Origin: a virus
DNA: 64,000 nucleotides
Direction: 5' to 3' (one strand)
IMG/VR virus record: IMGVR_UViG_3300035670_000113
Location: 23,183-87,182 of that record
Shown here piece by piece: positions 1 through 8,689 of this stretch (position 1 is its first letter; every line of letters starts with the position of its first letter). The position numbers and the translations under genes were made by a program. The notes beneath the pieces are model-generated. The model saw only the letters and a program-made list of their open reading frames with translations, made no database searches and had not been told where the DNA came from.

Positions 1-9
1 GGAGACTAT

Positions 10-225
10 GTGGCCCCTCTGCTAAAGAGGGTATATGAATTCCTTAGAGATGGCACAAGTTTTAGAGAACAACATTTTTGGAAAATGTTGTGTGAGGATA
101 CTCTAAGTATTCCTAGTGGACCTGCTCTATTTGATCTAATCAGAAGTTTAATAAAAAGTCCGGTCGTTGACTATCTAGAACAGTCACGAGAAAGACTTAT
201 GACATTAAAAAAAGGAGCGAAGTGA
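10..225 (+). CDS. Hypothetical protein, 71 aa, possibly the 3' end of a longer gene
   Basis: I do not recognise this protein. A GTG at 10 is preceded by GGAGA with the same 4-nt spacing seen before the ATG at 3933, so a GTG start is plausible. The frame is also open from base 1, so the gene may begin upstream of the window. The product is charged and mostly helical by composition and ends in a lysine-rich tail. Its stop overlaps the next ATG (TGATG), which places it in the same operon as the amide-ligase genes downstream. Confidence 0.55.
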   Translation: MAPLLKRVYEFLRDGTSFREQHFWKMLCEDTLSIPSGPALFDLIRSLIKSPVVDYLEQSRERLMTLKKGAK

Positions 226-1193
226 TGAGAAAAATCCAAGATCTAATTTCCACAAGAAGTGGAGATATTGTTGTGTGTAGTATCTTCAGTAATCTTGGGC
301 TTGCAATCGTTGAAAGATCTCCGGAAAACACTAATGCTCATTACCATCTATGCCAAAATATGGTTAGTGGTAATAGACCAGAAAATTTACATGGCATGAA
401 TTTTGGGTGGTCAGTTGCATATGGAAATGCTTCTAACCTCAGATCCAATTCTACTGTAGTATATTATGTAGTTGATAAAAAGGACTCTTTGGAGAAGATT
501 CTAAGATCTATGGACTTGTTAAAAGAAGAGCGTGATAAAGAATATCCAGATGTTTTGAGACTATTCAAAAAATGGAAAATTGAGGTTGCCAGAATGGGAG
601 AACATTGGAAAAGAAAAGGTCATCTCTATTTGCCAGATAAACAACAAAGACTCTTAAAAAGGGTCTGCGAAACGGATTTAACACTTAAATCAAAAGTGTA
701 TATGTGTTTATACCTAACAAGAGAATTTGGGTCATGGGATATTCCAGAAAAGATCTTCTCATCTAATGATAAAGTACACACTACACCTGCCAGAAGGAGA
801 TCTTCTGGAGATATTTACAGGCATCTCCTTTCTGTTATGGAAGTGAAACTGGAGGATGTAATTGAGGCAATGTATGGTATTTTAGGGAAAAAAGTATTTG
901 CATCAATCCATCCTTCCTTTAGAATAACCTGTTCGTTCTGCTCAACTGTTAAAAGGATGGTATTTTATGGTCACATGTCACCAAGTATTCCTACTAAGGG
1001 AGTTGATGAGTACAGAGGAAGCTTACTTTACTGGAAAATAGTAAACTGGACCAATGAGGATGAGATTTACTCATACCTGTTAAAGAATGGAGCTCCAGGA
1101 GCATGTAATGATGGTAACCCACTAAAATCAATGAGAAATATGATTGAATTATCATACAACTATATCAGAGAAATGGAGAAAACAGCAAAATGA
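225..1193 (+). CDS. Uncharacterised protein in the amidoligase operon
   Basis: No family recognised; about 322 aa. An ATG at 225 overlaps the preceding stop and follows an AAAGGAG site; a GTG at 222 is a less likely start. The N-terminal part contains several short beta-type stretches. The middle is rich in basic and aromatic residues. A CSFC pair sits near residue 238, but there is no second pair to complete a zinc ribbon. The stop overlaps the ATG of the first ATP-grasp gene, so translation is probably coupled, and it is a candidate substrate, partner or accessory enzyme of the ligases. That role rests on context only. Confidence 0.6.
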   Translation: MRKIQDLISTRSGDIVVCSIFSNLGLAIVERSPENTNAHYHLCQNMVSGNRPENLHGMNFGWSVAYGNASNLRSNSTVVYYVVDKKDSLEKILRSMDLLKEERDKEYPDVLRLFKKWKIEVARMGEHWKRKGHLYLPDKQQRLLKRVCETDLTLKSKVYMCLYLTREFGSWDIPEKIFSSNDKVHTTPARRRSSGDIYRHLLSVMEVKLEDVIEAMYGILGKKVFASIHPSFRITCSFCSTVKRMVFYGHMSPSIPTKGVDEYRGSLLYWKIVNWTNEDEIYSYLLKNGAPGACNDGNPLKSMRNMIELSYNYIREMEKTAK

Positions 1194-2068
1194 AGAAATT
1201 TCTAATACTTATCACTCCCCTGGGAAAGAAATATGCTGGGATGATCAGCAGATCCATTATTTTCCAGGCGAAGAGGGACGGAGAGGATGTCAAAGTTGAC
1301 ATCTCTACTCCAGGATGTAATATGGATGGATACTCGTGCATCCATCCCCGTACAGCCTCTCCAAAGGCTGCATGGCTGTCCAATGCTGAGAAACTCCAGA
1401 CTTTTGGGGTACAAGTAATTAACTCTCCTGCCACTGTAAGACTCACATCTGATAAGATGAGATGTTCTGATGTTCTCATCAGAGCGGGTGTATCTCATCC
1501 GGATAGTATCTCCTACACAAAAGGAGATGTTGCATCTTTCGAGTCGGTACTGGAGTTGCTTAGGGGTGGTTTGGCAATTGCCAAACCTACAACTTCACTC
1601 TCTCAGGGACAGCATGTGACAAAGTTTGATCTTCCCAATTCCTTTGATGAGTTTGAGAGGCTTGTAAATGGAGTTCCTGGAAAGCAAATTGTAGTACAAA
1701 GGTTTGTTCAGTACACAGGAATTCACAGAGTAATTGTAATTGGAGGAGTTCCAAAGAACTTTACTTTTGTTGACAGAGTTTCTTTCCATCCAGAACAGTG
1801 GAAGGTCTCGGTGTGTCTATCCAAAACAAAGAGACTAGTTACTAATCCTCCAAAAGATCTTCTCGATGTTGCTGTAAAAGCACAGATGGCTGTCGGAGGT
1901 GACATCAATTTTATTGATGTCTTTGAGACACCAGATGGTTATACCATGAGTGAGATTAATACAGCATGTTCTCTGATCAAGCACGAGAAAATGGCAAGAG
2001 AAGCCGGAGTAAGGGGGTGGAATATCCATGCCAGTATTGCAAAACTGTTGTTAAGAAAAACAGCTTAA
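1190..2068 (+). CDS. ATP-grasp ligase, RimK-like
   Basis: A 292-aa ATP-grasp protein. Enzymes of this fold activate a carboxylate as an acyl-phosphate and join it to an amine, making amide or peptide bonds. Visible landmarks are SDKMRCSDVLIRAGVSHPDS at 87-106, typical of the start of the RimK ATP-binding core; AKPTTSLSQGQHV at 131-143, the flexible phosphate-binding loop; VVQRFVQ near 168-174; and an acidic, Asn-containing metal site around 242-257 (FIDVFE, SEIN). The start overlaps the previous stop (ATGA), and a second ATP-grasp gene follows 9 nt later. The family assignment is firm. The substrates are unknown; a peptide, polyamine or amino acid acceptor is possible. Confidence 0.85.
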   Translation: MKKFLILITPLGKKYAGMISRSIIFQAKRDGEDVKVDISTPGCNMDGYSCIHPRTASPKAAWLSNAEKLQTFGVQVINSPATVRLTSDKMRCSDVLIRAGVSHPDSISYTKGDVASFESVLELLRGGLAIAKPTTSLSQGQHVTKFDLPNSFDEFERLVNGVPGKQIVVQRFVQYTGIHRVIVIGGVPKNFTFVDRVSFHPEQWKVSVCLSKTKRLVTNPPKDLLDVAVKAQMAVGGDINFIDVFETPDGYTMSEINTACSLIKHEKMAREAGVRGWNIHASIAKLLLRKTA

Positions 2069-2077
2069 GGAGATAAA

Positions 2078-2821
2078 ATGTATACTATCCTGACAAATGT
2101 AAATTCTGTATTAAGAAAAACTGCCAATATCATGGCAGAAGAACTTGGACAAAAGTGGAGAGTGGTTACAAAGCTTTCTGATGGAGTTCCCCCCACTGTA
2201 AGATGGGGAACATCCAAATCCTGGTTCCAGAAAGATACTGATCTCAACTCTCCATACTGTATAAATACTGCTGGAGTGAAAACGAAATTAGCTGAGGTAT
2301 TGAGAAATGCTGGAATATCTCACGTAGAATTTTTTAATGATACTCCAACGAGATATCCAGTAGTTGTAAGAAAAATGATCAATGTTGGTGGGGGTAGAGG
2401 TATCGTAATTGTTAAGAATGAGAGTGAATTCCAGCAATATATTGGAAATACATTCTCATATTGGTATGACTTTCAATTCGAGTTGGGAGTTCATGTACTG
2501 GATGGTAGAATTGCCAGAGTTTTTAAGAAGGTGTGGCCAGAAGAATTAACTCCCCAAGAGTTTCCAATCAGGAATACCCAACTTGGTTGGGAGTACAGGT
2601 TAAGAAATATTGAAAAATACAAAAAACTCCCACAATTTGTGAGTGGTATTTACAGTGTATTCCCAATAAGGATGTGTAGAATGGATATTGGATGGGATGA
2701 TACCAATAAAACATACAGACTTATTGAGATTAATTCTGCTCCAGATCTGTCTAATAACAGCAACACCAGAGAACTGTACACTAATTTTATTAAGGAGGTG
2801 GTAAATGCCATCACCAATTAA
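2078..2821 (+). CDS. Second ATP-grasp domain protein
   Basis: A 247-aa ATP-grasp-like ligase, smaller and more divergent than its neighbour. Landmarks are CINTAGVKTKLAEVLRNAG at 61-79 (helix entering the ATP-binding core), VVVRK at 95-99 (ATP-contacting Lys), GGGRGI at 104-109 (glycine-rich loop), an acidic strand around FQFELG at 132-137, and the metal site RMDIGW at 201-206 with LIEINSAP at 215-222. All key residue types for activity appear present. It has a good AAGGAGATAAA ribosome site, and its 3' end overlaps the amidoligase gene by 17 nt, so the two are probably made together. Two different ATP-grasp enzymes in tandem suggest two successive ligations or two substrates (inference). Confidence 0.8.
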   Translation: MYTILTNVNSVLRKTANIMAEELGQKWRVVTKLSDGVPPTVRWGTSKSWFQKDTDLNSPYCINTAGVKTKLAEVLRNAGISHVEFFNDTPTRYPVVVRKMINVGGGRGIVIVKNESEFQQYIGNTFSYWYDFQFELGVHVLDGRIARVFKKVWPEELTPQEFPIRNTQLGWEYRLRNIEKYKKLPQFVSGIYSVFPIRMCRMDIGWDDTNKTYRLIEINSAPDLSNNSNTRELYTNFIKEVVNAITN

Positions 2822-3920
2822 GGTTCTTGATTGGTTGGGAATAGAGCTGGAAACATCTATTCTTTCCAGAGAAGAACTGTCAAAACTTTTGCAGATTGGA
2901 ATTGGAAAGAACCTGAAAGAATTTGTACAGGACATTCACAGAGATGCAAGTACAGAAAGTCCAATGTATGAGTTTTCCGGATTGAGATTACTAAGATCCC
3001 CGAATGAGGGAGATGTTATATCCTTCATGGGAGATACCCTATATGGGCACAGCTCTGTTGTGGGAGGAGAGATTGTATCACAACCACTAACAGAGGAAGA
3101 GAAGAATGTATTTCTCCACAGAATTATACCCCTTATTTCCAATAATGGGGTATCTGCTGATCCGAGGTCTGCTCTACATTTCCATGTTGGTTTTCCATAC
3201 TACCATGAGAATATGGTAAAAGCCCTCATGGTAGCCAGGGTCGTTGATCCTGTCCTATTCAGAATTGCAGGAATGGGGGGTTTTTACAGAGGAGAGATAA
3301 ACAGCAGTATATTTGCAAGACCTGTAGGTTCACCTCCAGCAGTAAAAGATATGGATAATAGATGGTGGAAAATGAACCCTCTGCGGGCCGTATCTTCAAC
3401 TAATTTGGCAGACTTCTGGAAAATGTATGCGGGTATCTCAGATCTTGAGAGACCCGATAGAAGCTTTCCAATCAGGTATTCAAGTGTTAATCTTTTTTCA
3501 GTGCTCGCACACGGGACTCTGGAATACAGACATTTTAATAGTACAAATATTCCTGTATTTGCATCCAATGTTGGAGGCCTGTGTATGCTGATTACTAAGC
3601 TGATAGATAGACTCAGCATACCTGAAATCAATAATCTGCCAGTTTTGCCTTATATCTTTAATGGTTTTCAGGATAAGGTATTGTTTGACTTGCTGGAGAA
3701 TCTTATAAAGATGGCCAGGAGTAAGGGTATTAATACATGTGTGTCATTAGATGTAATAAAAAATATCTTTAAGGTCACACCGCACCCTGTAATACAAATG
3801 GGAGACTATAAAACTCACTCCAAATACAAATTTAATTCCATGACACCTCAGAAATGTGGTTGGACTGAGTGTAGTCCTCTAGAATCTGGACACATTGATA
3901 TTCATACATTTGGATTTTAA
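2805..3920 (+). CDS. Amidoligase family protein (Amidoligase_2-like)
   Basis: A 371-aa member of the glutamine-synthetase-fold amidoligases, which join a carboxylate to an amine using ATP. The conserved pattern is readable in order: GIELE at 12-16, GGEIVSQPL at 87-95, LHFHVGF at 124-130, RYSSVNL at 224-230 and GTLEYRHFNST at 237-247. These carry the Glu, His and Arg residues that bind metal and nucleotide in this fold. The start at 2805 follows TAAGGAGGTGGTAA. It lies directly between an ATP-grasp gene and a glutamine amidotransferase gene, the arrangement expected if ammonia or an amine is passed to an activated acid. The substrate is not known. The family call is strong. Confidence 0.85.
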   Translation: MPSPIKVLDWLGIELETSILSREELSKLLQIGIGKNLKEFVQDIHRDASTESPMYEFSGLRLLRSPNEGDVISFMGDTLYGHSSVVGGEIVSQPLTEEEKNVFLHRIIPLISNNGVSADPRSALHFHVGFPYYHENMVKALMVARVVDPVLFRIAGMGGFYRGEINSSIFARPVGSPPAVKDMDNRWWKMNPLRAVSSTNLADFWKMYAGISDLERPDRSFPIRYSSVNLFSVLAHGTLEYRHFNSTNIPVFASNVGGLCMLITKLIDRLSIPEINNLPVLPYIFNGFQDKVLFDLLENLIKMARSKGINTCVSLDVIKNIFKVTPHPVIQMGDYKTHSKYKFNSMTPQKCGWTECSPLESGHIDIHTFGF

Positions 3921-3932
3921 TTAGGAGACTAT

Positions 3933-5087
3933 ATGTGTAATCTAATATTCGCTAATTTGGGAGATACCAAGCTTAATATTGCTATAATTGAGATTATAGC
4001 ATCCATCGGATCTTTGGCCAGACATGATGACGGGTTTGGTATTTTTTCTCCGGCAACGGGGCTATGGAAAACTGAGCAATCTGCTCATCTGTATAATAAA
4101 CTGGGAAAAAATGTCTTTGATATGTTTAATGGTGTTCCAACAGATGGTGGTGTAATGGGACATATTAGAGCAGCATCTCCAAACATTCCCGTAACAGTTG
4201 AAAATGCTCACCCATTCGATGGAGAGAGATTTGTTCTAGCCCACAATGGGAGGCTATATACGAAAGATGATAAAACACCGGTCGTAGCCAGTGATGAGTC
4301 TACAGGTTCTGACTCTTTGATGTTTCTACACAGGCTGGAAAAGATACCTCTAAAAAAGAATGTATGGAATGGGCTTGTTGATACCATGAGAGAATTTAGA
4401 GGTACATTTGCATTTCTAATCTATGACAAAAGTAGTGAGGAATTTTACGCAGCAAGAGGTAAGAATAAAAAACTATTTATAGCATTTATTGGAGATAGAT
4501 ATGTGATCACGACAGAAGAAAATAATCTAAAATTCTCTGTAAATCTTCTGATAAACATGTCCCAAATACTGGGAAAGGATCTCTCAGATGAGACTGTAGA
4601 TATACAAGAAATTCCAGAAAACTCTATTCATAGATTGGATAAGAATAGCATTGTACATGTTTCAAAGATTCAGGAGACCGAAGATCCAGTGGTGCAACGG
4701 CCTATTACTGTAGGCACAAAATCTGTGAGTGGAATGAAGGGAATACTGTGGGAAGATCCTGTATCCATTAGTAAGTGGGCTAAAGGTCAAGGTCTACTGC
4801 CCAGAGATATGGATGTGATATGGAAAGTATTATTTGGACATGGTATTCTCGCTGCAGAGATGTGGGAGATGGACAAATTTATTAACAAAGTAATTCCAAA
4901 AATATCTGCGGATAAACGTGCATTAAAGTTTTGTCATAAACTCAGAATGTTGCCTTTTTACAGGTATTACTACATGAGACACGTATCCAAGAATGAAAAA
5001 TCTGAATTTCCCTGGAATTTGTGGACTCTAAATGAACTAAGAGAGTTCGCAGATAAAGAGGAAAAATCCAAGAAAGTTGGAGACTGA
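3933..5087 (+). CDS. Class II glutamine amidotransferase (Ntn hydrolase)
   Basis: A 384-aa protein whose first half is a class II glutaminase domain. The second residue is Cys, the N-terminal nucleophile once Met is removed. DDGFGIF at 32-38, GHIRAAS at 76-82, NAHPF at 91-95, AHNGRLY at 103-109 and GSDSLMFL at 125-132 are the standard glutamine-binding and oxyanion elements. The C-terminal ~150 residues have no recognised domain. Such enzymes release ammonia from glutamine and can also cleave gamma-glutamyl bonds. It is placed 12 nt after the amidoligase, so it may supply nitrogen or trim the product. The ribosome site is GGAGA, 4 nt before the ATG. Confidence 0.85.
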   Translation: MCNLIFANLGDTKLNIAIIEIIASIGSLARHDDGFGIFSPATGLWKTEQSAHLYNKLGKNVFDMFNGVPTDGGVMGHIRAASPNIPVTVENAHPFDGERFVLAHNGRLYTKDDKTPVVASDESTGSDSLMFLHRLEKIPLKKNVWNGLVDTMREFRGTFAFLIYDKSSEEFYAARGKNKKLFIAFIGDRYVITTEENNLKFSVNLLINMSQILGKDLSDETVDIQEIPENSIHRLDKNSIVHVSKIQETEDPVVQRPITVGTKSVSGMKGILWEDPVSISKWAKGQGLLPRDMDVIWKVLFGHGILAAEMWEMDKFINKVIPKISADKRALKFCHKLRMLPFYRYYYMRHVSKNEKSEFPWNLWTLNELREFADKEEKSKKVGD

Positions 5088-5088
5088 A

Positions 5089-5871
5089 ATGTATTTTATC
5101 GGACAGAGTAGGATAATGAATGAGCTGTCAGTACTCCTAAAACAGCTGTATAGCTCAAGATCTGGAACTAATATCCTAATCAGAGGACCATCTGGTTGGG
5201 GAAAGACACGTATGGCTCTCGGTATATGTAACTATTTGTCAGGGAGAGATTTCTACATGGCAGTAGGAAGCTACGCTCGAAATGATAAATGGGTACAGTT
5301 TATTGACGAGTGCCACCTAATAAATGATCCAGAATTCATGTATGAAGTTATGGACATGAAAAAGTATGTTATGATATTCTGTACCAATGATGCATCCATA
5401 CTCAAGGAAGCATTTGTTAATAGGTGTACATATAGCTTCTATATGGAGCCATACACCGATGAAGAGCTATTTGAAATGGTAGGAAGATCACTGAGGATAA
5501 GACTTCTTCCTGAATCTATTAAATATTTAATAGATTCAGGAGGTGGAAATCCAAGATTAATTCTAGGATTAGCATCCAGAATTAATACTCTACATGATGG
5601 AGGAGTCATAGAAAGTTTAAGTCATGAGGACTTTGTTAATATTCTCGATAAGTTTATGGGAATTAGGTATAGTTTAAGCCCTGCATGTACCAGGTACTTA
5701 AGTGTTCTTAGAGATATTGGAGGAACTGCATCACTGGATACAATGGCTTCAATGTTAAGAATGGATAAAAGCACGATAAGGTCTGAGATAGAGCCTGTAT
5801 TACTGTACAAAAATTTGATAACCATCTCCAGTAAAGGAAGGAAGATAAAAAATGACAACTACACTGACTAA
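5089..5871 (+). CDS. AAA+ ATPase, RuvB/clamp-loader-like, with C-terminal winged helix
   Basis: A 260-aa AAA+ protein. It shows an N-terminal IGQ start as in RuvB, Walker A GPSGWGKT at 33-40, Walker B WVQFIDECH at 68-76, sensor 1 FCTND at 97-101, a likely arginine finger in VNRCTYSF near 112, and sensor 2 GGNPRL at 152-157. The last ~70 residues look like a winged-helix domain, also RuvB-like. Known relatives remodel DNA junctions, clamps or protein complexes. The ATG at 5089 is chosen over an in-frame TTG at 5077 because GGAGA lies 5 nt upstream and the previous gene stops at 5087. Its presence among ligase genes is unusual; DNA binding would be needed to tie it to replication. Confidence 0.8.
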   Translation: MYFIGQSRIMNELSVLLKQLYSSRSGTNILIRGPSGWGKTRMALGICNYLSGRDFYMAVGSYARNDKWVQFIDECHLINDPEFMYEVMDMKKYVMIFCTNDASILKEAFVNRCTYSFYMEPYTDEELFEMVGRSLRIRLLPESIKYLIDSGGGNPRLILGLASRINTLHDGGVIESLSHEDFVNILDKFMGIRYSLSPACTRYLSVLRDIGGTASLDTMASMLRMDKSTIRSEIEPVLLYKNLITISSKGRKIKNDNYTD

Positions 5872-6814
5872 AGTAGTGAGAACAAGTGACGATGTGTTTG
5901 TTTCCAGAACTCTTTATGAGTTCAAAGCAGATCTAGGAAAAGATGTTAAATTTTGCTATGTACCAGCTACAGACATTGTATTGATTAAAAGAACGTCTCA
6001 AACAAATATTGATGTATGTTTCCTGTATTGCATCCACCACAACCATGCTGATATCTGGACAAAACTGGATGGAGATAAAACTGTAACAAGAATTGCTCAG
6101 CTATCTGTCGGAAGTTACGCATTTTACTCATTAAGAGATGAGAGGATCATTGATGATAATGACTTCTCAAGATTTATTCGTAAAGCAAAAATAAGTGATG
6201 AAAGGCCTCTGCTGGCATATATCATAAAGAGTTCACTAAACTCTGGTATTGACAAAGTATACTTTGTTACACCAACAATCAAAGAAACATACGAAAAATG
6301 TATTAGAATGACAGAATCTCGAAATTTCCTTATCGAAATTGCTATTACTGCTCCTGGACAGAGATTATTTGAAGCCCTCAATGTAGCATCAGGTGATTTT
6401 AATGAGTATGACGAGAATGATCATGCTCCTGGAGGTGTTACTGCTGACTTGATGATACCTCAAGAGTCTAACATACCAGAATATTTGTCCTATAATAGAT
6501 TATTAAAGATCAAAAAACAAGTATTCCCAGACGCTACTGATAGAGAAGAAAGACCCCTTACTTTATCTGATGCTGTAGAATCTATTGGTATTAACGTTCT
6601 GCTGGACTCTCTATATCCAGATGACCGTGTAGAACTGGAAATAGACATGATGGAGGACTTCTTTAAGAAGGTAACGCTGACGAAGTTTAACAACGGATCT
6701 GCCATGTGTGCAGTAACATTACAAACACCATCTCATGGTAAGGAGGTATACGATAAAATAGAAAGTTCTCTAGGAACAGATCTTTTCTTCCTGCTTGAAG
6801 GAACGGATATTTAG
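5852..6814 (+). CDS. Uncharacterised protein, 320 aa
   Basis: No family recognised. The gene overlaps the AAA+ gene by 20 nt, so coupling is likely. The N-terminal half has alternating beta-type and polar segments. The middle (around residues 190-210) is acidic. The C-terminal ~80 residues (FFKKVTLTKF through VYDKIESSLG) look like a compact alpha/beta domain. There are no obvious catalytic motifs, membrane segments or cysteine clusters. Its conserved place between the AAA+ gene and the zinc-ribbon gene makes it a candidate partner of the ATPase. Function unknown. Confidence 0.65.
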   Translation: MTTTLTKVVRTSDDVFVSRTLYEFKADLGKDVKFCYVPATDIVLIKRTSQTNIDVCFLYCIHHNHADIWTKLDGDKTVTRIAQLSVGSYAFYSLRDERIIDDNDFSRFIRKAKISDERPLLAYIIKSSLNSGIDKVYFVTPTIKETYEKCIRMTESRNFLIEIAITAPGQRLFEALNVASGDFNEYDENDHAPGGVTADLMIPQESNIPEYLSYNRLLKIKKQVFPDATDREERPLTLSDAVESIGINVLLDSLYPDDRVELEIDMMEDFFKKVTLTKFNNGSAMCAVTLQTPSHGKEVYDKIESSLGTDLFFLLEGTDI

Positions 6815-6831
6815 TTAGAGAGGAGATAAAA

Positions 6832-7212
6832 ATGCAAGTATTCTGTAGTAAGTGTAAGTGTCCTGTAAAGCTCACTGGAACAATTTCTACTGTTGCAACC
6901 ATTGTTGGGATCTCTCCAACCCCCAGTGGAATGGGTAAAATCACCCTGGGAGAGCGTGGAGAGTTCACCACCGCAGTTACATATAAGTGTTCATCGTGTG
7001 GACACAATGATACCATCAGTAACTCCTACGTGTGTTGCTCTCAGTGCGGAGATCAGTATGAGATCAAGGAGATGTATTGGTCTTATATCACAGGGACCAC
7101 ATGTAGTAAGTGTAAAACATCTGAGACCTTGATAAAAGACTACAGTGATATTCAATCATTCAGATGGCACAGAATGTCCACTATTCTTGGAAAAGGAGAT
7201 ACAAATGAGTAA
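6832..7212 (+). CDS. Zinc-ribbon protein with four Cys pairs
   Basis: A 126-aa protein with four CxxC knuckles: FCSKCKC near the N-terminus, KCSSCG near residue 58, CCSQCG near 69 and CSKCK near 90. Four pairs could bind two zinc ions as two zinc ribbons. Between the first two knuckles is a Gly/Thr-rich beta-type stretch. Zinc ribbons of this size in phages usually bind nucleic acid or hold protein partners. It starts 17 nt after the previous gene with a GAGGAGATAAAA ribosome site and ends inside the second amidoligase gene (8-nt overlap). Confidence 0.75.
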   Translation: MQVFCSKCKCPVKLTGTISTVATIVGISPTPSGMGKITLGERGEFTTAVTYKCSSCGHNDTISNSYVCCSQCGDQYEIKEMYWSYITGTTCSKCKTSETLIKDYSDIQSFRWHRMSTILGKGDTNE

Positions 7213-8074
7213 AAAACTTCTATATGGGGCAGATCCTGAGTACTTCGCTACTGAACCTGGAACAGACAATGTAATTCCTCCAATCTTCTTTAGAAAGTTT
7301 GCTGGAGCGTCTGTGGAGGTAGTGAATGGGGCTGAAAATCACCCTATCTTTTTTAAGAGGGGTAAGGCTTTTATCCACGAGGATGGAGCTGCATTTGAAA
7401 TGAGTCTGCCTCCAAGAGAGAGATGGCAAGACCTTTGGGATGATATTCAAGATCTTAAAAATGCTTTTGATCTGTCAGCCTATCCTTTTGTAGAGCCCAA
7501 ACTAAAGGCTCTGCCTACTGCAACTTGGCAAGTAGAAAGATGGTTGGAGACTGGAGATGATGATTTCAAATTCTGTACAAGATTCGGATGTGACCGAGAC
7601 GAAGATGCGTTCCTCATTGAAGAGGAGCAGGATGAAGAGGATGCGTCTCTGCACCCATTCAGATATGCAGGAGGACACGCTCACTTCTCAGGACTTGAGA
7701 TCTTCGAGAGGAGACCTCTGGATGTTGTTAGAGGGCTGGCATTTACTGCAGGAATTTGTGCCATGCTGTACTCTGACACTCCTAAGGAGGATAAGCTCAG
7801 GGTGTACAGATATGGAAAACCTGGAAAATTTCGTGTACAACATTACTCTAATGGGGCGGTTGGTATCGAGTACAGAACTCCATCCACTCGCTGGACGGAT
7901 AACAAAGAACTTGCTCAAAAGATCTTTGAAGCAGCACAATATTGCTTCTATGAGCTTGTACCCTCTGGGAGGGTAGAAAGGATCTATAGTGATATGCGGG
8001 ATACTCTAATTGCTGCATTTAGAGGTATGAATAAATCGGTTCTATCTGATATTCTGAAGGAGGTTATGGTATGA
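7205..8074 (+). CDS. COOH-NH2 amidoligase of the phiEco32 type-2 phage family
   Basis: A 289-aa amidoligase different in sequence from the one at 2805. Landmarks are GADPEYF at 8-14, EDGAAFEMSLPP at 59-70, AGGHAHFSG at 155-163, RYGKPGKFRVQHY at 202-214 and GIEYRTPS at 220-227. This order matches the phage phiEco32-like carboxylate-amine ligase family of the glutamine-synthetase fold. An acidic insert (residues ~134-148) is a local peculiarity. The ATG at 7205 with GGAGATACAA upstream is chosen over an earlier in-frame start at 7145. The stop overlaps the next ATG, pairing it with a class I glutamine amidotransferase, as often seen for this family. The target of modification is unknown. Confidence 0.85.
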   Translation: MSKKLLYGADPEYFATEPGTDNVIPPIFFRKFAGASVEVVNGAENHPIFFKRGKAFIHEDGAAFEMSLPPRERWQDLWDDIQDLKNAFDLSAYPFVEPKLKALPTATWQVERWLETGDDDFKFCTRFGCDRDEDAFLIEEEQDEEDASLHPFRYAGGHAHFSGLEIFERRPLDVVRGLAFTAGICAMLYSDTPKEDKLRVYRYGKPGKFRVQHYSNGAVGIEYRTPSTRWTDNKELAQKIFEAAQYCFYELVPSGRVERIYSDMRDTLIAAFRGMNKSVLSDILKEVMV

Positions 8075-8673
8075 ATGTCCTATTTGCAAGCAGAACTCTC
8101 TCTCAAGCGGTTGCTGAAAAACTCTCAAAACACAATATCTTCTTTTCTGAAAATAGAGATAGGAAAACCACATACGATCTCGTGATTTTTACAGGAGGTA
8201 GCGATATCCATCCAGAGGCTTATGGAGAACGTGTGAATGGAGCAGTCGGCTTTGACACTGATAGAGATAGTCATGAACTGGCACTTCTCCAAGATATCTA
8301 TGGAGGATACATCAAGGTCAGGAAACTTCTAGGAATCTGTAGAGGTATGCAAATGTTACATGTCGCTAGAGGTGGTAGACTTATTCAACACATTCCAAAC
8401 GCTCACAGGTCCTATCATACATTAAAGTGGCTGGAACATGGACCTCTTGATACCTTTGCTATGGTAAACTCTCTACATCATCAATGCATTATTCCGGATG
8501 GAAGACAGAGAGTTTTAGCTATGCATGAAGATGGAGATCCAGAGGCCACTTATTTTTCCTATAATGGAATTGAACAACTTGGAGTTCAATGGCATCCAGA
8601 GTGGATGACCAATGCAGAAGATTTCTTTGATATAATCATCAAATGGGTCAATGGAGGTACTATTGTAAAATGA
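8071..8673 (+). CDS. Class I glutamine amidotransferase / gamma-glutamyl hydrolase-like (C26)
   Basis: A 200-aa class I glutaminase-fold enzyme. It has TGGSDIHP at 41-48, the nucleophile elbow GICRGMQ at 88-94 with Cys90, NSLHHQ at 133-138, and QWHPEW at 173-178 giving His175 and Glu177, so the catalytic triad is complete. The elbow and the LHVARGGRLIQHI stretch after it resemble gamma-glutamyl-gamma-aminobutyrate hydrolases (PuuD type). It may therefore cut gamma-glutamyl amides rather than feed ammonia. It overlaps the amidoligase by 4 nt, so one enzyme may build and the other remove or trim the same amide (inference). Confidence 0.85.
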   Translation: MNVLFASRTLSQAVAEKLSKHNIFFSENRDRKTTYDLVIFTGGSDIHPEAYGERVNGAVGFDTDRDSHELALLQDIYGGYIKVRKLLGICRGMQMLHVARGGRLIQHIPNAHRSYHTLKWLEHGPLDTFAMVNSLHHQCIIPDGRQRVLAMHEDGDPEATYFSYNGIEQLGVQWHPEWMTNAEDFFDIIIKWVNGGTIVK

Positions 8674-8689
8674 TGTTCACAGATATAAA

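Noticed and set aside
5077-5089. TTG start for the AAA+ gene
   Set aside because: The ATG at 5089 has a well-placed GGAGA and follows the previous stop.
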